Shown: one piece after another, positions 40,960 through 51,527 of the stretch
Layout: every line of letters starts with the position of its first letter
Numbering within the stretch: position 1 is the stretch's first letter
From: Leishmania donovani
Lineage: Eukaryota; Euglenozoa; Kinetoplastea; Trypanosomatida; Trypanosomatidae
Assembly (NCBI RefSeq): GCF_000227135.1
Contig: NC_018252.1
Span: 667,230-731,229, forward strand
Length of the DNA: 64,000 nucleotides
Reading direction: 5' to 3'
Notes under the pieces: model-generated
What the model saw: only the letters and a program-made list of their open reading frames with translations
Database searches by the model: none
What the model was told of the DNA's origin: nothing
Position numbers and translations under genes: made by a program

Positions 40960-42984
40960 GATGCTCGAACTTGGTAGCTTGGCTTATCTCTCTCTGTATG
41001 CGTGTGTGTTGGGGGGGGTATACACGGACCCTCGTAGTGGAAGCCGCACAGCCACGCGCGCGTGTGCTGCCGAGTGTTTGCTGTCGGAGAGAATGAGAGC
41101 ACGCGCTTGTGTGCGTGCGCGCCGAAGATCAGCCGAGGAGGGGGTGAGGATCTGTCAACAGCAGAGCCCAAACTATTTGCGGCAGCGGCAGAACAAGAGC
41201 GGGGATACAAGGGAGACGCTTCTCTTCTCAGAGAGAGAGGGGGCGGTGGTGGTGATGGTGGTGAGCTACCTTCTGCGACGCCACACCGTACAGCGAAGAC
41301 GCACAAGCGAATGAGAGCGGCGGAGTAGAAGTAGAGGAGGAGGGGTTAGGGGCAGGAGTGGAGAAGCTGCCCACGGCGTGTGTGCCAGTTGGTGCACGCA
41401 TGCGTTCGCCCCCTTCGGACTTCGCCTGCTCAGACCCACTATCGGCCATTTTGCGCTTTCTGCGGGAGCGGAATCCATCGCACACACGCATACATCGTTG
41501 GAGAAGCCTCCCCCTCCCACATTTAACTCCTGTGGCCTCGTCGTACGGCGGGGCATGGCCCCATTCATCATTCGGGAGAGGCACAGGCGAGGTGGTAGTG
41601 GTAGTCGGGTGTGGGTAGGTGGGTATGTCGTTACGCGAGACACACACACACGCACAGACGCACAGCCTGTCCTTTGTGTGCGCTGCTTGCTTGCTGAGAT
41701 GCGCCCTCTTCGTTTACTCTTCGGGTCTATCGAGAATGAAAGGCGACAGAGGGCGGGTGGGTTGTGGACCGCAGGCCGTGTGAGTGAGAGACACGGAGAG
41801 GCGGGGGGGGGGGAATAAATAGAAAGCACAAACAACGAAGAGAGAGCAAGAAACGACTACACCACCTCTCATCGTCAAATGCGGCTCGGACAGCGGCGAG
41901 GAGGAGGAGCGGGGCGGGGAGGGGAGGCTGAGGAGGTGGAAGCGCGTTCCAAGAGTCGCATGTTCAACAAACTCCATCCCTCTCCATACACGCGGCGCTT
42001 CTACGCCTCGCCGCTGCCTCTGNNNNNNNNNNNNNNNNNNNNNNNNNNNNNNNNNNNNNNNNNNNNNNNNNNNNNNNNNNNNNNNNNNNNNNNNNNNNNN
42101 NNNNNNNNNNNNNNNNNNNNNCCGCTCCGCCTCCCGCGCCCCCGCGCGCTCCCCTCTCCCCCCCCCCCCCCCTCCCCCTCCCCGGGCCATCCTAGCTCCC
42201 ATCCTATCAACAAACACATGCATTTATACACCCACATACATGCAAGATATCGCGGCTGGATGCGAGCATAGGCGTCGCCGTCCGCGTCGCATCCGCACGT
42301 GCTCGGTGGCCGGCACTGCACACACCCCTTCTTGACCTCTACTCCTCACTTCGTTCCTGCTTCTCGGGTTTTCCACGGTATGTTGCAACGAGTGTGCATG
42401 ACGAGAGTGCGCCGGTGCTGTCGCTGTGCGCGGGAGTGTGTTCCAGCTGGGTGTATGCGTGTGCGTGTAGCGCGAGCCGACCAGAGACGGTGCGTAGAAT
42501 GGGGAGAGAGGAGATGATGGCGACAAGCCATTCTGTCACCCACTCTCGCTCACTCAGTCGCGACACAAGAACAGGAAAACACCAAAGAGCGGCAATACGT
42601 GATTACCACGGCGAGGAGATGCGGGGTGGTTGGAAAGACTGTGCTCAACACATCCGCCCCACTACCCAACATCCCCCCTCCCCGCACATCATGCCTCCGT
42701 ATCCACCCACCTTTCCTTTCCGCACTCCACAACACATGACATGGTGCCAAGTGCGGTGGAGTGATGGAGCGCACCGATACGCTCCGGAAATACATGTGTG
42801 GGCGAGTGCAGTGGGGTACACACACACATGCGTGCGCACTACCGTTGGGCAGCCATGACACAGGCGAGGCTGCTAAGACTATCTAAACGCAAGTTGGTGA
42901 GCTCTATCGTCAGCGGCCATGCAGCGTGTTGCCTTGGTGCAAGTGCGCACGTGTGCATGCGCGTCGGCGTGCGTGTGACAGTGC
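40960..42984. other. Intergenic spacer with a gap
   Basis: 2 kb without a credible gene. It holds an N gap at 42023-42121, a G run at 41801-41812 and a C run at 42158-42171. Confidence 0.6.
42023..42121. other. Assembly gap (99 Ns)
   Basis: A nominal-size gap in GC-rich spacer. Unlike two other gaps its flanks are not obviously duplicated. Confidence 0.9.
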
Positions 42985-45981
42985 CTAGCTTGTTGGTAAC
43001 CCGCTCACGCCACTCCCACGCGCGGAACGTGAGGCGGCGGCGGCAGTGCCAGTGGCGATGGCCACTCGTTGCTGTTGCTGCTGTGGGGGTCCGACTCGAG
43101 CACCACTTGAGCTGTTCGACTGATGCTGTTGGTGGTGAATGCCGGCAGCAGCGGGAACGGCGTTCGTATACCCGCTCAGGCTCGGCCGGCTTTGTTGGCG
43201 CGTGAGGGGCGTGGCATAGGTGCTGGTGGCCTGCGGTAGTGCACTCTGGGGCTGAACAGGCGAGTGGACGCGGTAGCTGTACGGCGACTGCGCAAAGCCG
43301 CTTCCGTTGGAGAGCGACGTGCTCGGGATCAGCGCCATCTCTGTCGTGTGCGGCGGGGACTCGCCCCGCCCCCCGCCCACCATCATCGCCGTGCCACTGC
43401 CGTTCGAAGCGGTCACTCCACTCAGAGCGGCGGTCGAGGGGTGGTGACAGCCAAAGCCGTGAGTGGCTCCCACGACACATGTTGGACTGCGCCGATTCGG
43501 CATCCACGGCTCGCCGAGCGGGTACGGGCTGCTGCCGTTTCGGGGGTTGTGCGGCATCCCGGCAGGCGAGGCGAGGCCCGACGGCGTCATCAGCTCATAC
43601 TCGCTGCCGAAGATGGATGTAATGTGGTGCGGCATGCCGCCGCGGCTGGCCGGGCGATGTGCTGGAGTAAGACCTGTGTAATTCGCGCAACTGCTGCCTG
43701 GGGTACCACCGTTTGCGTTGTTGTGCACGTGCGCGGCGCTGTTGCGCATGATGAGCTGCTGGTAATGCGAGTTGGCGCTGCTCCGCCCATTCCCGCCGCC
43801 ATGGCCCATGTGGCCGGTTCCGGAGTAGGTGGGATGGAACGGCGAGGCGATACGGCTGTTGCCAGAGTTCATGTGGAAGAAGAACGACTCATCCACCTTC
43901 GGACCATCGGCCCCCTCGGACAGCTGCGGGCGCGACGGGGTGCACGCGGTCGCCATGGAGGCGGCGCGGCCCGAGCTGATGTGCATGCTGAGACTGGCGG
44001 ACGAGTACAGCCCTGAGGTCGGACTGTTCTCGGTGAAGACAGGGCTGCGCGAGTGACATTGCATGGCGCCGTCATCGCCGTGAACGCCGTTCGCCATGGC
44101 CGCGACGTTGGCAATGGAGTGCATCACGCCGGCAGGCGGCGCCTGCGGCGGCTTTCCAGGCGGCGGCGCAGTGGCGCCTGGTGCTGCTGCTGCTGCTGCG
44201 GTGGCGGTCGTTGGCGTGTGGTTCGCCGGGGGGTGGCATAGTCCCAAGTCTAGCAGCGAGGCCTTACCAAGGGGAAAGAAGCGCTCATCGATGTTGTCCG
44301 CGTCGTAGTCATCCCATTGATGCAGCTGCCGCCGCCACGCGTTCAGGACGCGATCGAACTGGCGCTTGCTGCAGTCGTATTCGGGGCGCGGCGTGATGGC
44401 GTGCAGCGGGTTGTGGTACTCCCGGTCGCACGGGCGGGATATCATGGAGGTGTATTTGAGGTAGCCCTCCGTCTCCTTTCCATATACGATCTGTTTGCGG
44501 CGCTGGTCCAGCCGACGGCGGCGTTCTTCGGTGTCGCCTGAGTTGATCATGTTGTCCGGTACTGGCACTGCTGTGTAGTTCAGGTACAGTTCCTGCTGCA
44601 CCTCCTCCAGGACGGCCAGACGCTGGGCCTCTGTAAAGTTCTTGTCCAGCGGTTGCGAGGCCGGCGGCGGCGGCGTTCCGCTGTGCTGCGAGCGCGCGTC
44701 TGCCGCGTTGCTGACACCAGCAGAGGGAGGCTGTTGCTGCAGCAGCTGCGCTGGTTGCTGTTGCACTAGCTGATCGCTGCCAGCGGTGGCGTGCAGCGCG
44801 GCCGTCGAAGAGGAGGTCCGGCTCGCGCCGTGCACGAACGCCGCACCGCCGCCAGCACCTGCCGAGTACAGGGAGACGGAGGGCATCTGCCGTTGCGGCC
44901 ACCGCACACCTGCACCACTATGAAGAGGAGGAGCAGGAGCTGCTGTTGCAGCGGGGGCGGTGGTGGCCGCTGTTGTTCCACGCACCTTGTGAACTCCAGG
45001 AGCAACGCCGGTGAAGACCTGCAGCGCGGGCGGTGTTCGCACCTCATGGGGGCTTGTGCGGTACACCGGGGCAGCGGCGGCACCGGCGCTGCTCGGCATA
45101 CCTGCCATCGTCGCTGCTCCACCTCGAATACTGCCACCCAGCTGGTGGTGCGACAACTGCACCGAAGGTTTCTGAATGGGCGCCTCGTGCGGACCGCCCG
45201 GCACGACGACGTCGACGTCGCTCTGACGACGCACGCTTGGTGTGTGGGGCATGAGGTGCCCCATGTCTGCCACAGCGTTGTATTCGGCCAATGCTGCGCC
45301 GGCAAATCCGTGCCTGTTGTGTTGGCTGCCGCGCCGGTTCACCGCGTAGACGCTGCAGTCGCCCTCACCGATATTGCCAGCCATAGGCACATGGGTGCGT
45401 GTGGTGCGGCTGTGACCTACGGTGCACTGTGAAGAGTGCGGCAAAGGGGGGTGGATGGCATTCGACGAGGAGGTGCATGTCGCTGGTGGCAGCGCGGCTG
45501 AGGGACTGACGCCGCTCGCCAGCACCTTCAGCTCGCTGTCCTCGCTCATGGCGAACACCAGCGACGAGTCGCCCGGATGCTGCGACGGGGACGCCATGTG
45601 GCGCGAGCGCCTGTGCGTGTCCGGTGTGGTGCCCAGCATCACATCGCTGTCTTGGATAGTCGACCCTGCCAACACCGCTGCGTTGGTGTCGCGCGCAGCC
45701 GCATCGGCGTGAGTGCCGTGACTCGTGACGTAGGACTTGGATGACCACGGAAAGGGAGGCGCGGCTGCGCTGGCGAGCGGAGTCACACTGATACGGTCCA
45801 TCCCGGCAGCGCAGTAGATTTGACGTGCGGCGTCGCCAACAACGCCGTGGCCTCGGTTTACAAGGACACTGCTGTCCCAACCAGCTGCTGCTGCTGCTGT
45901 TGCCGGTAGCTCCACGGAGGACGACGGAGTGTTTCTGCGCGCGCTACCGCTCACGTTCGACCCGCGCATACGCACATGCAT
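42985..45981 (-). CDS. Very large histone stem-loop-binding (SLBP) domain protein
   Basis: 998 residues from the first in-frame ATG (45981); the few codons before it start with a non-ATG codon and end at a stop. A single recognisable domain lies at about 485-557: RRKQIVYGKETEGYLKY, then NPLHAITPRPEYDCSKRQF and LHQWDDYD. This is the RNA-binding domain of histone RNA hairpin-binding protein, with its hallmark R-x-K-Q-I-x-Y-G-K-x-T-x-G-Y and the closing W-R-R-Q-L-H-x-W-D. Long Ala/Ser/Pro/Gly/His-rich tails on both sides make it almost four times the size of human SLBP. Family knowledge: SLBP binds the 3' stem-loop of metazoan histone mRNAs. Trypanosomatid histone mRNAs are polyadenylated, so the target here is open. 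Trypanosomatids are reported to have SLBP-like proteins. Confidence 0.88.
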   Translation of the reverse strand: MHVRMRGSNVSGSARRNTPSSSVELPATAAAAAGWDSSVLVNRGHGVVGDAARQIYCAAGMDRISVTPLASAAAPPFPWSSKSYVTSHGTHADAAARDTNAAVLAGSTIQDSDVMLGTTPDTHRRSRHMASPSQHPGDSSLVFAMSEDSELKVLASGVSPSAALPPATCTSSSNAIHPPLPHSSQCTVGHSRTTRTHVPMAGNIGEGDCSVYAVNRRGSQHNRHGFAGAALAEYNAVADMGHLMPHTPSVRRQSDVDVVVPGGPHEAPIQKPSVQLSHHQLGGSIRGGAATMAGMPSSAGAAAAPVYRTSPHEVRTPPALQVFTGVAPGVHKVRGTTAATTAPAATAAPAPPLHSGAGVRWPQRQMPSVSLYSAGAGGGAAFVHGASRTSSSTAALHATAGSDQLVQQQPAQLLQQQPPSAGVSNAADARSQHSGTPPPPASQPLDKNFTEAQRLAVLEEVQQELYLNYTAVPVPDNMINSGDTEERRRRLDQRRKQIVYGKETEGYLKYTSMISRPCDREYHNPLHAITPRPEYDCSKRQFDRVLNAWRRQLHQWDDYDADNIDERFFPLGKASLLDLGLCHPPANHTPTTATAAAAAAPGATAPPPGKPPQAPPAGVMHSIANVAAMANGVHGDDGAMQCHSRSPVFTENSPTSGLYSSASLSMHISSGRAASMATACTPSRPQLSEGADGPKVDESFFFHMNSGNSRIASPFHPTYSGTGHMGHGGGNGRSSANSHYQQLIMRNSAAHVHNNANGGTPGSSCANYTGLTPAHRPASRGGMPHHITSIFGSEYELMTPSGLASPAGMPHNPRNGSSPYPLGEPWMPNRRSPTCVVGATHGFGCHHPSTAALSGVTASNGSGTAMMVGGGRGESPPHTTEMALIPSTSLSNGSGFAQSPYSYRVHSPVQPQSALPQATSTYATPLTRQQSRPSLSGYTNAVPAAAGIHHQQHQSNSSSGARVGPPQQQQQRVAIATGTAAAASRSARGSGVSGLPTS

Positions 45982-48571
45982 GATCACGGGCACAGCGTCC
46001 TCGGCAATCGTCAAGAGCGGCAATGAAAATAGATGCGTCAGGCAGCGGCGGTGCGAAGGGGCTGCTCACACACAGCCGTGACCACCCCCCTCCTCGTACC
46101 TCCACGCACACAAGCAAGGCGGCAAGCCCTCACAACGCCCCGACTACCTCACCGAAGGAACACACACACAGAGGCCCCTGCTCTACGCAGGCCGCCGAAG
46201 CAGAGTGGCAGTGAAACCAAATGGCGATGCTCAGACAGCGAGAGGGAGATGGTAGCGAAGCAAGAGTTCCAGAAAGAGAAGGGAGGCGCAGCCGACAAGC
46301 GTACGCACGTGTGCGTGTATCGTCTATTCTACTTCTGTGCACGCCAGCGCGTGTCTTGTCGACGGCGCGCGCGAGACAGACAGAGGGAGGGAGGGAGAAG
46401 GCGGGACGGCGCTTCGTTTTCTCGGTCGCTGCTTCCTCGTGCTCCTTTTACACACGCACACGCACAACAACAAAACGATGAAAACAAAATGAGCAAGGGA
46501 GAGCGCGATGCCTGTGCGTGCGTCTGTGTGTGCGGCTGCGCACCGGCGCTCCACTTTGGCGTGCGTGAGTGCGTATGGATTTATACTGCGGGTAGGCGAA
46601 GTCAACTCTCACACCCACGCAGACACGCGCGCACGGCGGCCGGTGGCGAAAGCAGCAGAGGAAGGGTGACGAGATACTCAAACTATGCAAACGCGTGATG
46701 ATAATGATGGTGTCTGCGCCAGTGCCGTGACGTGTGTGTGCCGTTGACACACACACGTGCAGCGACAGAGTGACGCAGCCGGCGAGGAGAAAGGCGAGAG
46801 AGTGAGACGGGGTGAAGAAGCAGGCGAAGGGACAGGCCAAGCATCAAAGAAGAAAACGAAAGGGGGGGGGGCGTGTGAGCGGGCGGGAGGGCGAGAAGAC
46901 TGGCGAAGTGGCGAGGGCGCCACGAGCATCACAGCAAACCATCCACCACGCAAGACCTCCGGCCGTTGGTCACCGCCACTACACGTAGCCTCCAATAGTG
47001 CGAGAGAAAGGGAAGGAGGAAGGGAGGGGGCGGTGGAGGGTGGATGTGCACAATGGAGAGACAGAGAAGGGGTATATGGGTGAGGCTGTGCTTGCGGCGG
47101 GACACAATCGAGCAATATCTACGCACGCATGTAGACACGTTCGCGTGGTGTGGGTGAGAGAGAGGAACGAAGATCCGAAGGGGGAGGGAGAAGGTAGAAG
47201 CGCTGTGTGTGTGTGGACCACATCAAGGTCCGTACTCCATAGAAGCAGGCGGCCCGCAGCGGGTACAGAAGAAAGGACACAATGGGTCACAAGGAGCGCC
47301 ACTCCGTTGTCGAGGGTGCCGTGGCGCTTCGCGGCAGCGTGGAAAGGAGGGTGGGGGATGAGAAGGGGTGTGCTTGCTACTCACGTGCACACACACACAC
47401 ACACAAAGGCGAGACACTCAGCGCGCCCACAACCACGATTACGGACACATACGCGTCAGTGGAGCATTTTCGACCCATCACGGGCATCGGCAAGCCTCGG
47501 AGACGACGATGCTGGAAAGAGAGGAGGCCCCCTTCCATCGCCCCTCCCCTCTTCGTCCTTTGTCCGACAGCACAGTGTTAGACCGCAAGTCGCTCTGCCG
47601 ATGGGCTTTTGGGGCGGCTGTGTGGATACGTTGTGGTGGTTTTTGTTTTTGTTCCGTTGAGAGAGGAAGGGGGGGGAAGGGCTTTGTAAGTTCGCTAACA
47701 GAGAAACGCACATGACCAAAAGCCAGTGGGGTCGACACACACGCACACACGCACGCACACGCACAATCGCCAACGACGAGGAAGAGAGGAGGAGGAGGGG
47801 GAGGGCATGCCGAGCGACAAGCACAAGAGGAGATGGAAAGAGGCACTGGACGTATTCTAAGCACTCTATCATCACTCCGCCTCGCTCTCCCCAAAGTTGC
47901 GCGCGCGCGTGTGTGCGCCAGACAGAGGGATTAATGGTGAACGGACGACATCATTCAACAACGACGACGGCAGAGAGAGAGAGGTGCGCTATACGAAGAC
48001 AAGAAAGCAGCGACGGAAACACAACATTTGGAAGGAGGGTGGCGCAGAGGTGATGGCAGGAGAGTGTGTGCTGTGGCGCCTCCCCCCACTCTCTGTCGAG
48101 GCCACAGCAACAAGCGCGCATGCGCGTCCATGCATGCAGAGAGACAAGTCCTAAGCAGCGCACATACACACACCAGCACGATTGGCAACCACGAAGGCAA
48201 TCGCAAAACGAGCTGATGAACTAGAGGACGCTCTTGTTTTCTCGAACCCCCCCCCAAGCATCACGCTCACATCTGCAGGACGCAGCCGCTTGAGTGGGGG
48301 GGGGGGGTACAAAAACACACGGAGAGGGGGCGGGCGGGTAGAGTGTATACAAGGATCCTCACGTCATGCCTGCTTTCTACCCCCTCCCCCTTAGATTATA
48401 CGTGTGCGTGTCTCTGTTGCCGTCCTTCTCGCAGTACCAGCTTAGCCGCACGCTTCCCCTTTCTCTCTCTCTCGCTCCCGGAGACACGGACACGCGTGCT
48501 CTTACACACGGCACGAGCAGGCAATCGAGCGAGCCAACCGCCGCGCACCCGCGACCACGCTCGCGGCCAGA
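45982..48571. other. Long intergenic spacer
   Basis: 2.6 kb without a credible gene between NOT3/5 and the SLBP gene. Purine-rich plus-strand runs at 46380-46403 and 46999-47045 are pyrimidine tracts on the coding strand. Short CA tracts lie at 47388-47405 and 47737-47763, and G runs at 46862-46870 and 48296-48307. Confidence 0.6.
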
Positions 48572-50476
48572 TCAGTGGAGTTCATTCTCAAGGTATTTGT
48601 ACTCAAAGAGAAAGTCGTCGATGCGGTCGTGGTCCCACTTGTCCTCGAAGTCAAAGAAGGTGTACGAGCCGCGCTCCTCCGTCTCTGTCGTCGTCTGCGG
48701 ACGCTCCAGCCGCTGGTACCACCGCTGCTGCTTCGTGTGGTAGCGGTAGGAGCGGGCCTTGAGCTCCTTGGCGGCGAAGTACTGCTGGTACGACTTTTGG
48801 TGGTAGTAGAAGATGAAGAAGAGCGTGTCGAGATCCATCTGATGGTAGACGTCTTTGTTCGACAGCACCGGCAGCACCTCCTGCGGGAAGTACGGGATTG
48901 CATCGATCGCGTTCGGCGGCTCGTAGGGGCGCTGCCGCTGCACGTCGAGCGTGTGCGGCAGGTTGCCAAGAGACATATCCAAGAGCTCGTGGATCTTCTT
49001 CGGCGTGAACTTGGAACCAGGAGCGGCACCAGGAATGGGCGGGAAGGGCTGGCTGGGGTCTGTGTCAACGCTGCCGACCGGGGTCGACGGAGACGTCGCT
49101 GCGGCCGGGGCAATCAGCGAAGTTGTCACCGCCTCCGGCGCACTCGCTTCGGCGGTCGCAGCGACTGGCCCGAACGGCGCCACCGGCGAGGCAGCATCCG
49201 GGGCTTGCTTCTGTTGCTGCTGCTGCTGTGCTTTCTGCCGGCTCTGCTGCTCGGCGGCGCGTCGCTCCCACGCGTTCGGCGTCGGCGCCGCGGCCGGCGG
49301 AGTCGGCTTCGGCTTCTCCTCTGGTGCTCCATGGCCGGAGTCGGTCACTTTCACCGTCTTGGGCTCCGGCGACCCGATGGGTTTCTGCGACTTCTCCCAG
49401 TCCTGCGTCACCTTGCTCGTTGCCGAGGCCATCTCGGCGAGCGAGCCGATCGTGAAACCACCGCTCATGGCGTCATCGCCAAAGGTGTCGTCGTTGGCGG
49501 TGTCCATGTCGTCATCCATCCACTCCGGCACTGGCTCCTCCTCACCGATGTCGTCGTCCGCCGGGCTGCTGGCGGTGGGGGGTAGCAGCTGCTGCGGCGT
49601 TTGCGCGAGCGCCGGTTGCTGCGTCGACGAGGGGACCGGTGTAGAGGACGCCGCCGTTTCCTTCGGAGATGTGATGAACGGGCTGGGCTTAGCCTGCACT
49701 GTGGACGTTGGCGTCTTGGCCTTGGCCGTCGTCTTCGGCGACTGCACCTTCTTGTCTTCGTAGTCGCTGACGTCAAATGGCACGACGGGCTTCGCCTTCG
49801 GCTCTGGGATGTCGAAGCTGTCATATATGGACATGTCCTCCATCACCTCCAAATCAACGTCGTCCTCGAGCACCTTCTGAATCGGTTCCTGCAGGTCATC
49901 CACCTCGTCGGTGTCGAGCTCCTCGTTGTTCACCATGCGCAGCAGCGACTCCCACTTGAAGAAATGGGTCTGCAAGTTCTCGAGGCGTATCTGGTACTCG
50001 GACTTCTGCTGCTGCTTCCCACGGCGTACGCGGCCATTGTTCGCCTTCTGCACCTCGTACTCGAGCAGCTCTATCTTTTTTCGTCCCTCCTCAATCGCGT
50101 CCTTCAGCCACTGCTCCGTGGCGGAGTCCGCCCTTTCCAGCGCGGCGGAGGCCAACCCCTCGTTGCTGAAGGCCTTCGTCTTCATTTCTCGCTCGATCGC
50201 ACGAAACGTCTCCATGCGCTCTTCGATCTTCTTGCGCGACACCTGCATCTTCGTTTTCTCCTTGTAGTCGTCGTTCTGCATGAAGCTCTTCATGGCCTCA
50301 CGGTGGCGCTGTAGCTTCTTAAGCTCACGCTTTAGGTCACCCTCGAGGCGTTCCTTGGCGCTCGCGTTGGGCGCGTTAGCTAGCTTCTCGTGCAGCTCGT
50401 CGTACGCGTCGAGGCCCTCATTGACCTTCTTGAGGAGGCGGTCTGCCTCTGTCTGCACCTTCTTGATGTTCGACAT
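48572..50476 (-). CDS. NOT5: CCR4-NOT complex subunit NOT3/5
   Basis: 634 residues from the ATG at 50476 (MSNIKKVQTEADRLLKKVNE), the classic N-terminus of NOT3/NOT5. Residues 1-235 are the long coiled-coil NOT3 domain, including LQRHREAMKSFMQNDDYK, FRAIEREMKTKAFSNEGL and RLENLQTHFFKWE. A disordered Pro/Ser/Thr/Gln-rich linker (about 240-500) leads to a C-terminal NOT box (about 515-634) with LDTLFFIFYYHQKSYQQYF, AAKELKARSYRYH and YTFFDFEDKWDHDRID. Family knowledge: it is part of the deadenylase complex that shortens poly(A) tails, a main control of mRNA level in trypanosomatids, where transcription initiation is not regulated gene by gene. I recall the T. brucei orthologue being called NOT5 and lying beside PRP17, as here. 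Confidence 0.95.
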   Translation of the reverse strand: MSNIKKVQTEADRLLKKVNEGLDAYDELHEKLANAPNASAKERLEGDLKRELKKLQRHREAMKSFMQNDDYKEKTKMQVSRKKIEERMETFRAIEREMKTKAFSNEGLASAALERADSATEQWLKDAIEEGRKKIELLEYEVQKANNGRVRRGKQQQKSEYQIRLENLQTHFFKWESLLRMVNNEELDTDEVDDLQEPIQKVLEDDVDLEVMEDMSIYDSFDIPEPKAKPVVPFDVSDYEDKKVQSPKTTAKAKTPTSTVQAKPSPFITSPKETAASSTPVPSSTQQPALAQTPQQLLPPTASSPADDDIGEEEPVPEWMDDDMDTANDDTFGDDAMSGGFTIGSLAEMASATSKVTQDWEKSQKPIGSPEPKTVKVTDSGHGAPEEKPKPTPPAAAPTPNAWERRAAEQQSRQKAQQQQQQKQAPDAASPVAPFGPVAATAEASAPEAVTTSLIAPAAATSPSTPVGSVDTDPSQPFPPIPGAAPGSKFTPKKIHELLDMSLGNLPHTLDVQRQRPYEPPNAIDAIPYFPQEVLPVLSNKDVYHQMDLDTLFFIFYYHQKSYQQYFAAKELKARSYRYHTKQQRWYQRLERPQTTTETEERGSYTFFDFEDKWDHDRIDDFLFEYKYLENELH

Positions 50477-51527
50477 GAAGGGGTGACAGATGGGCGGTGG
50501 AGAGGGCGCAAACGGTTGGAAAGGCGAAAGGACTGATCGTGGGGAAGGGGGGGGGGAGGCGGGGGAGAGACAGGCGGAGCGCCTCGCGATGTACAACAAG
50601 TGGAGCGTAAGCCCAGCGAGAGCTAAACACGCGGGAGGGCGTCGCAAGGGCGGGCGGAAAAACAGGGGGTGTACGCGCTTACCTTTCCTGCATCACCTCT
50701 TTCTTCACGTGTATGCGTGGGCGTAGCAGGAGGTGCTGAACACGCACACAAACACACACACAACGCACACACAACCAGACAGCAGGATAGTGAACAGACA
50801 ACGCACAGGATCAAGCACGCAGGCGCTGCGGGTATGACGGGGCTGTGAGGAGGAAAAAAGTAAATAACAAGAACGGACTGGGGAAGGCAGATAGTGGTGA
50901 TGTTGGTGAGCAGGCGTGATGCAGTCTAGTCACGCGAAACACACTCGGGTGCAACAAACCTACACACGGAGAGGATGGAGGGGAAGGCGAGAGGCAGAGT
51001 GGAAGCGTAGACCATACAAAAGAACGAGAGAGGCGTTCAGTGCACGCACGACGACGGCCCGACAGGGCACCAGCTGACGTAGCGCTTCTTTTTCGGCTGC
51101 TCCTCCTCCAGCTATGAGGTGGCGTAAAAGCCAAACAAGTGTGGGAAAGAAGGGGGAGGGTAGCTGATAGGGGAGGGGCTGAGACACTCCAGATGGACGC
51201 ATGCTGGGATATGTCGGTGTTGCCAGCCATCGCAGGAGATCCCACTCACGCAGCATGGCGTCTTCTTTTCCTTCTCTCCTTTCGCTTGCCTCCTTTTGCA
51301 GCCCTGTCTCGGGCGCTGGACAACGCGCTTATATGCTTGTGCGTGTGTCGGAGAGATGGCGGCTTAGACACCACGACAACGATGGCAAGGCAGGGCGCGT
51401 CGAGGGCCTTCTCCCTTCCCCCGGGCAAAGCCGAAAACCTCTCGCGAGACAGGCGGTGACAGCGGTGGGGCTACGCCAACGCACACGCACACATGCAAAG
51501 GCGCGTCTCCGATGATTCTCTCCACGG
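50477..51527. other. Intergenic spacer
   Basis: 1 kb without a credible gene. A G run is at 50548-50558 and a CA tract at 50741-50760. Confidence 0.55.
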
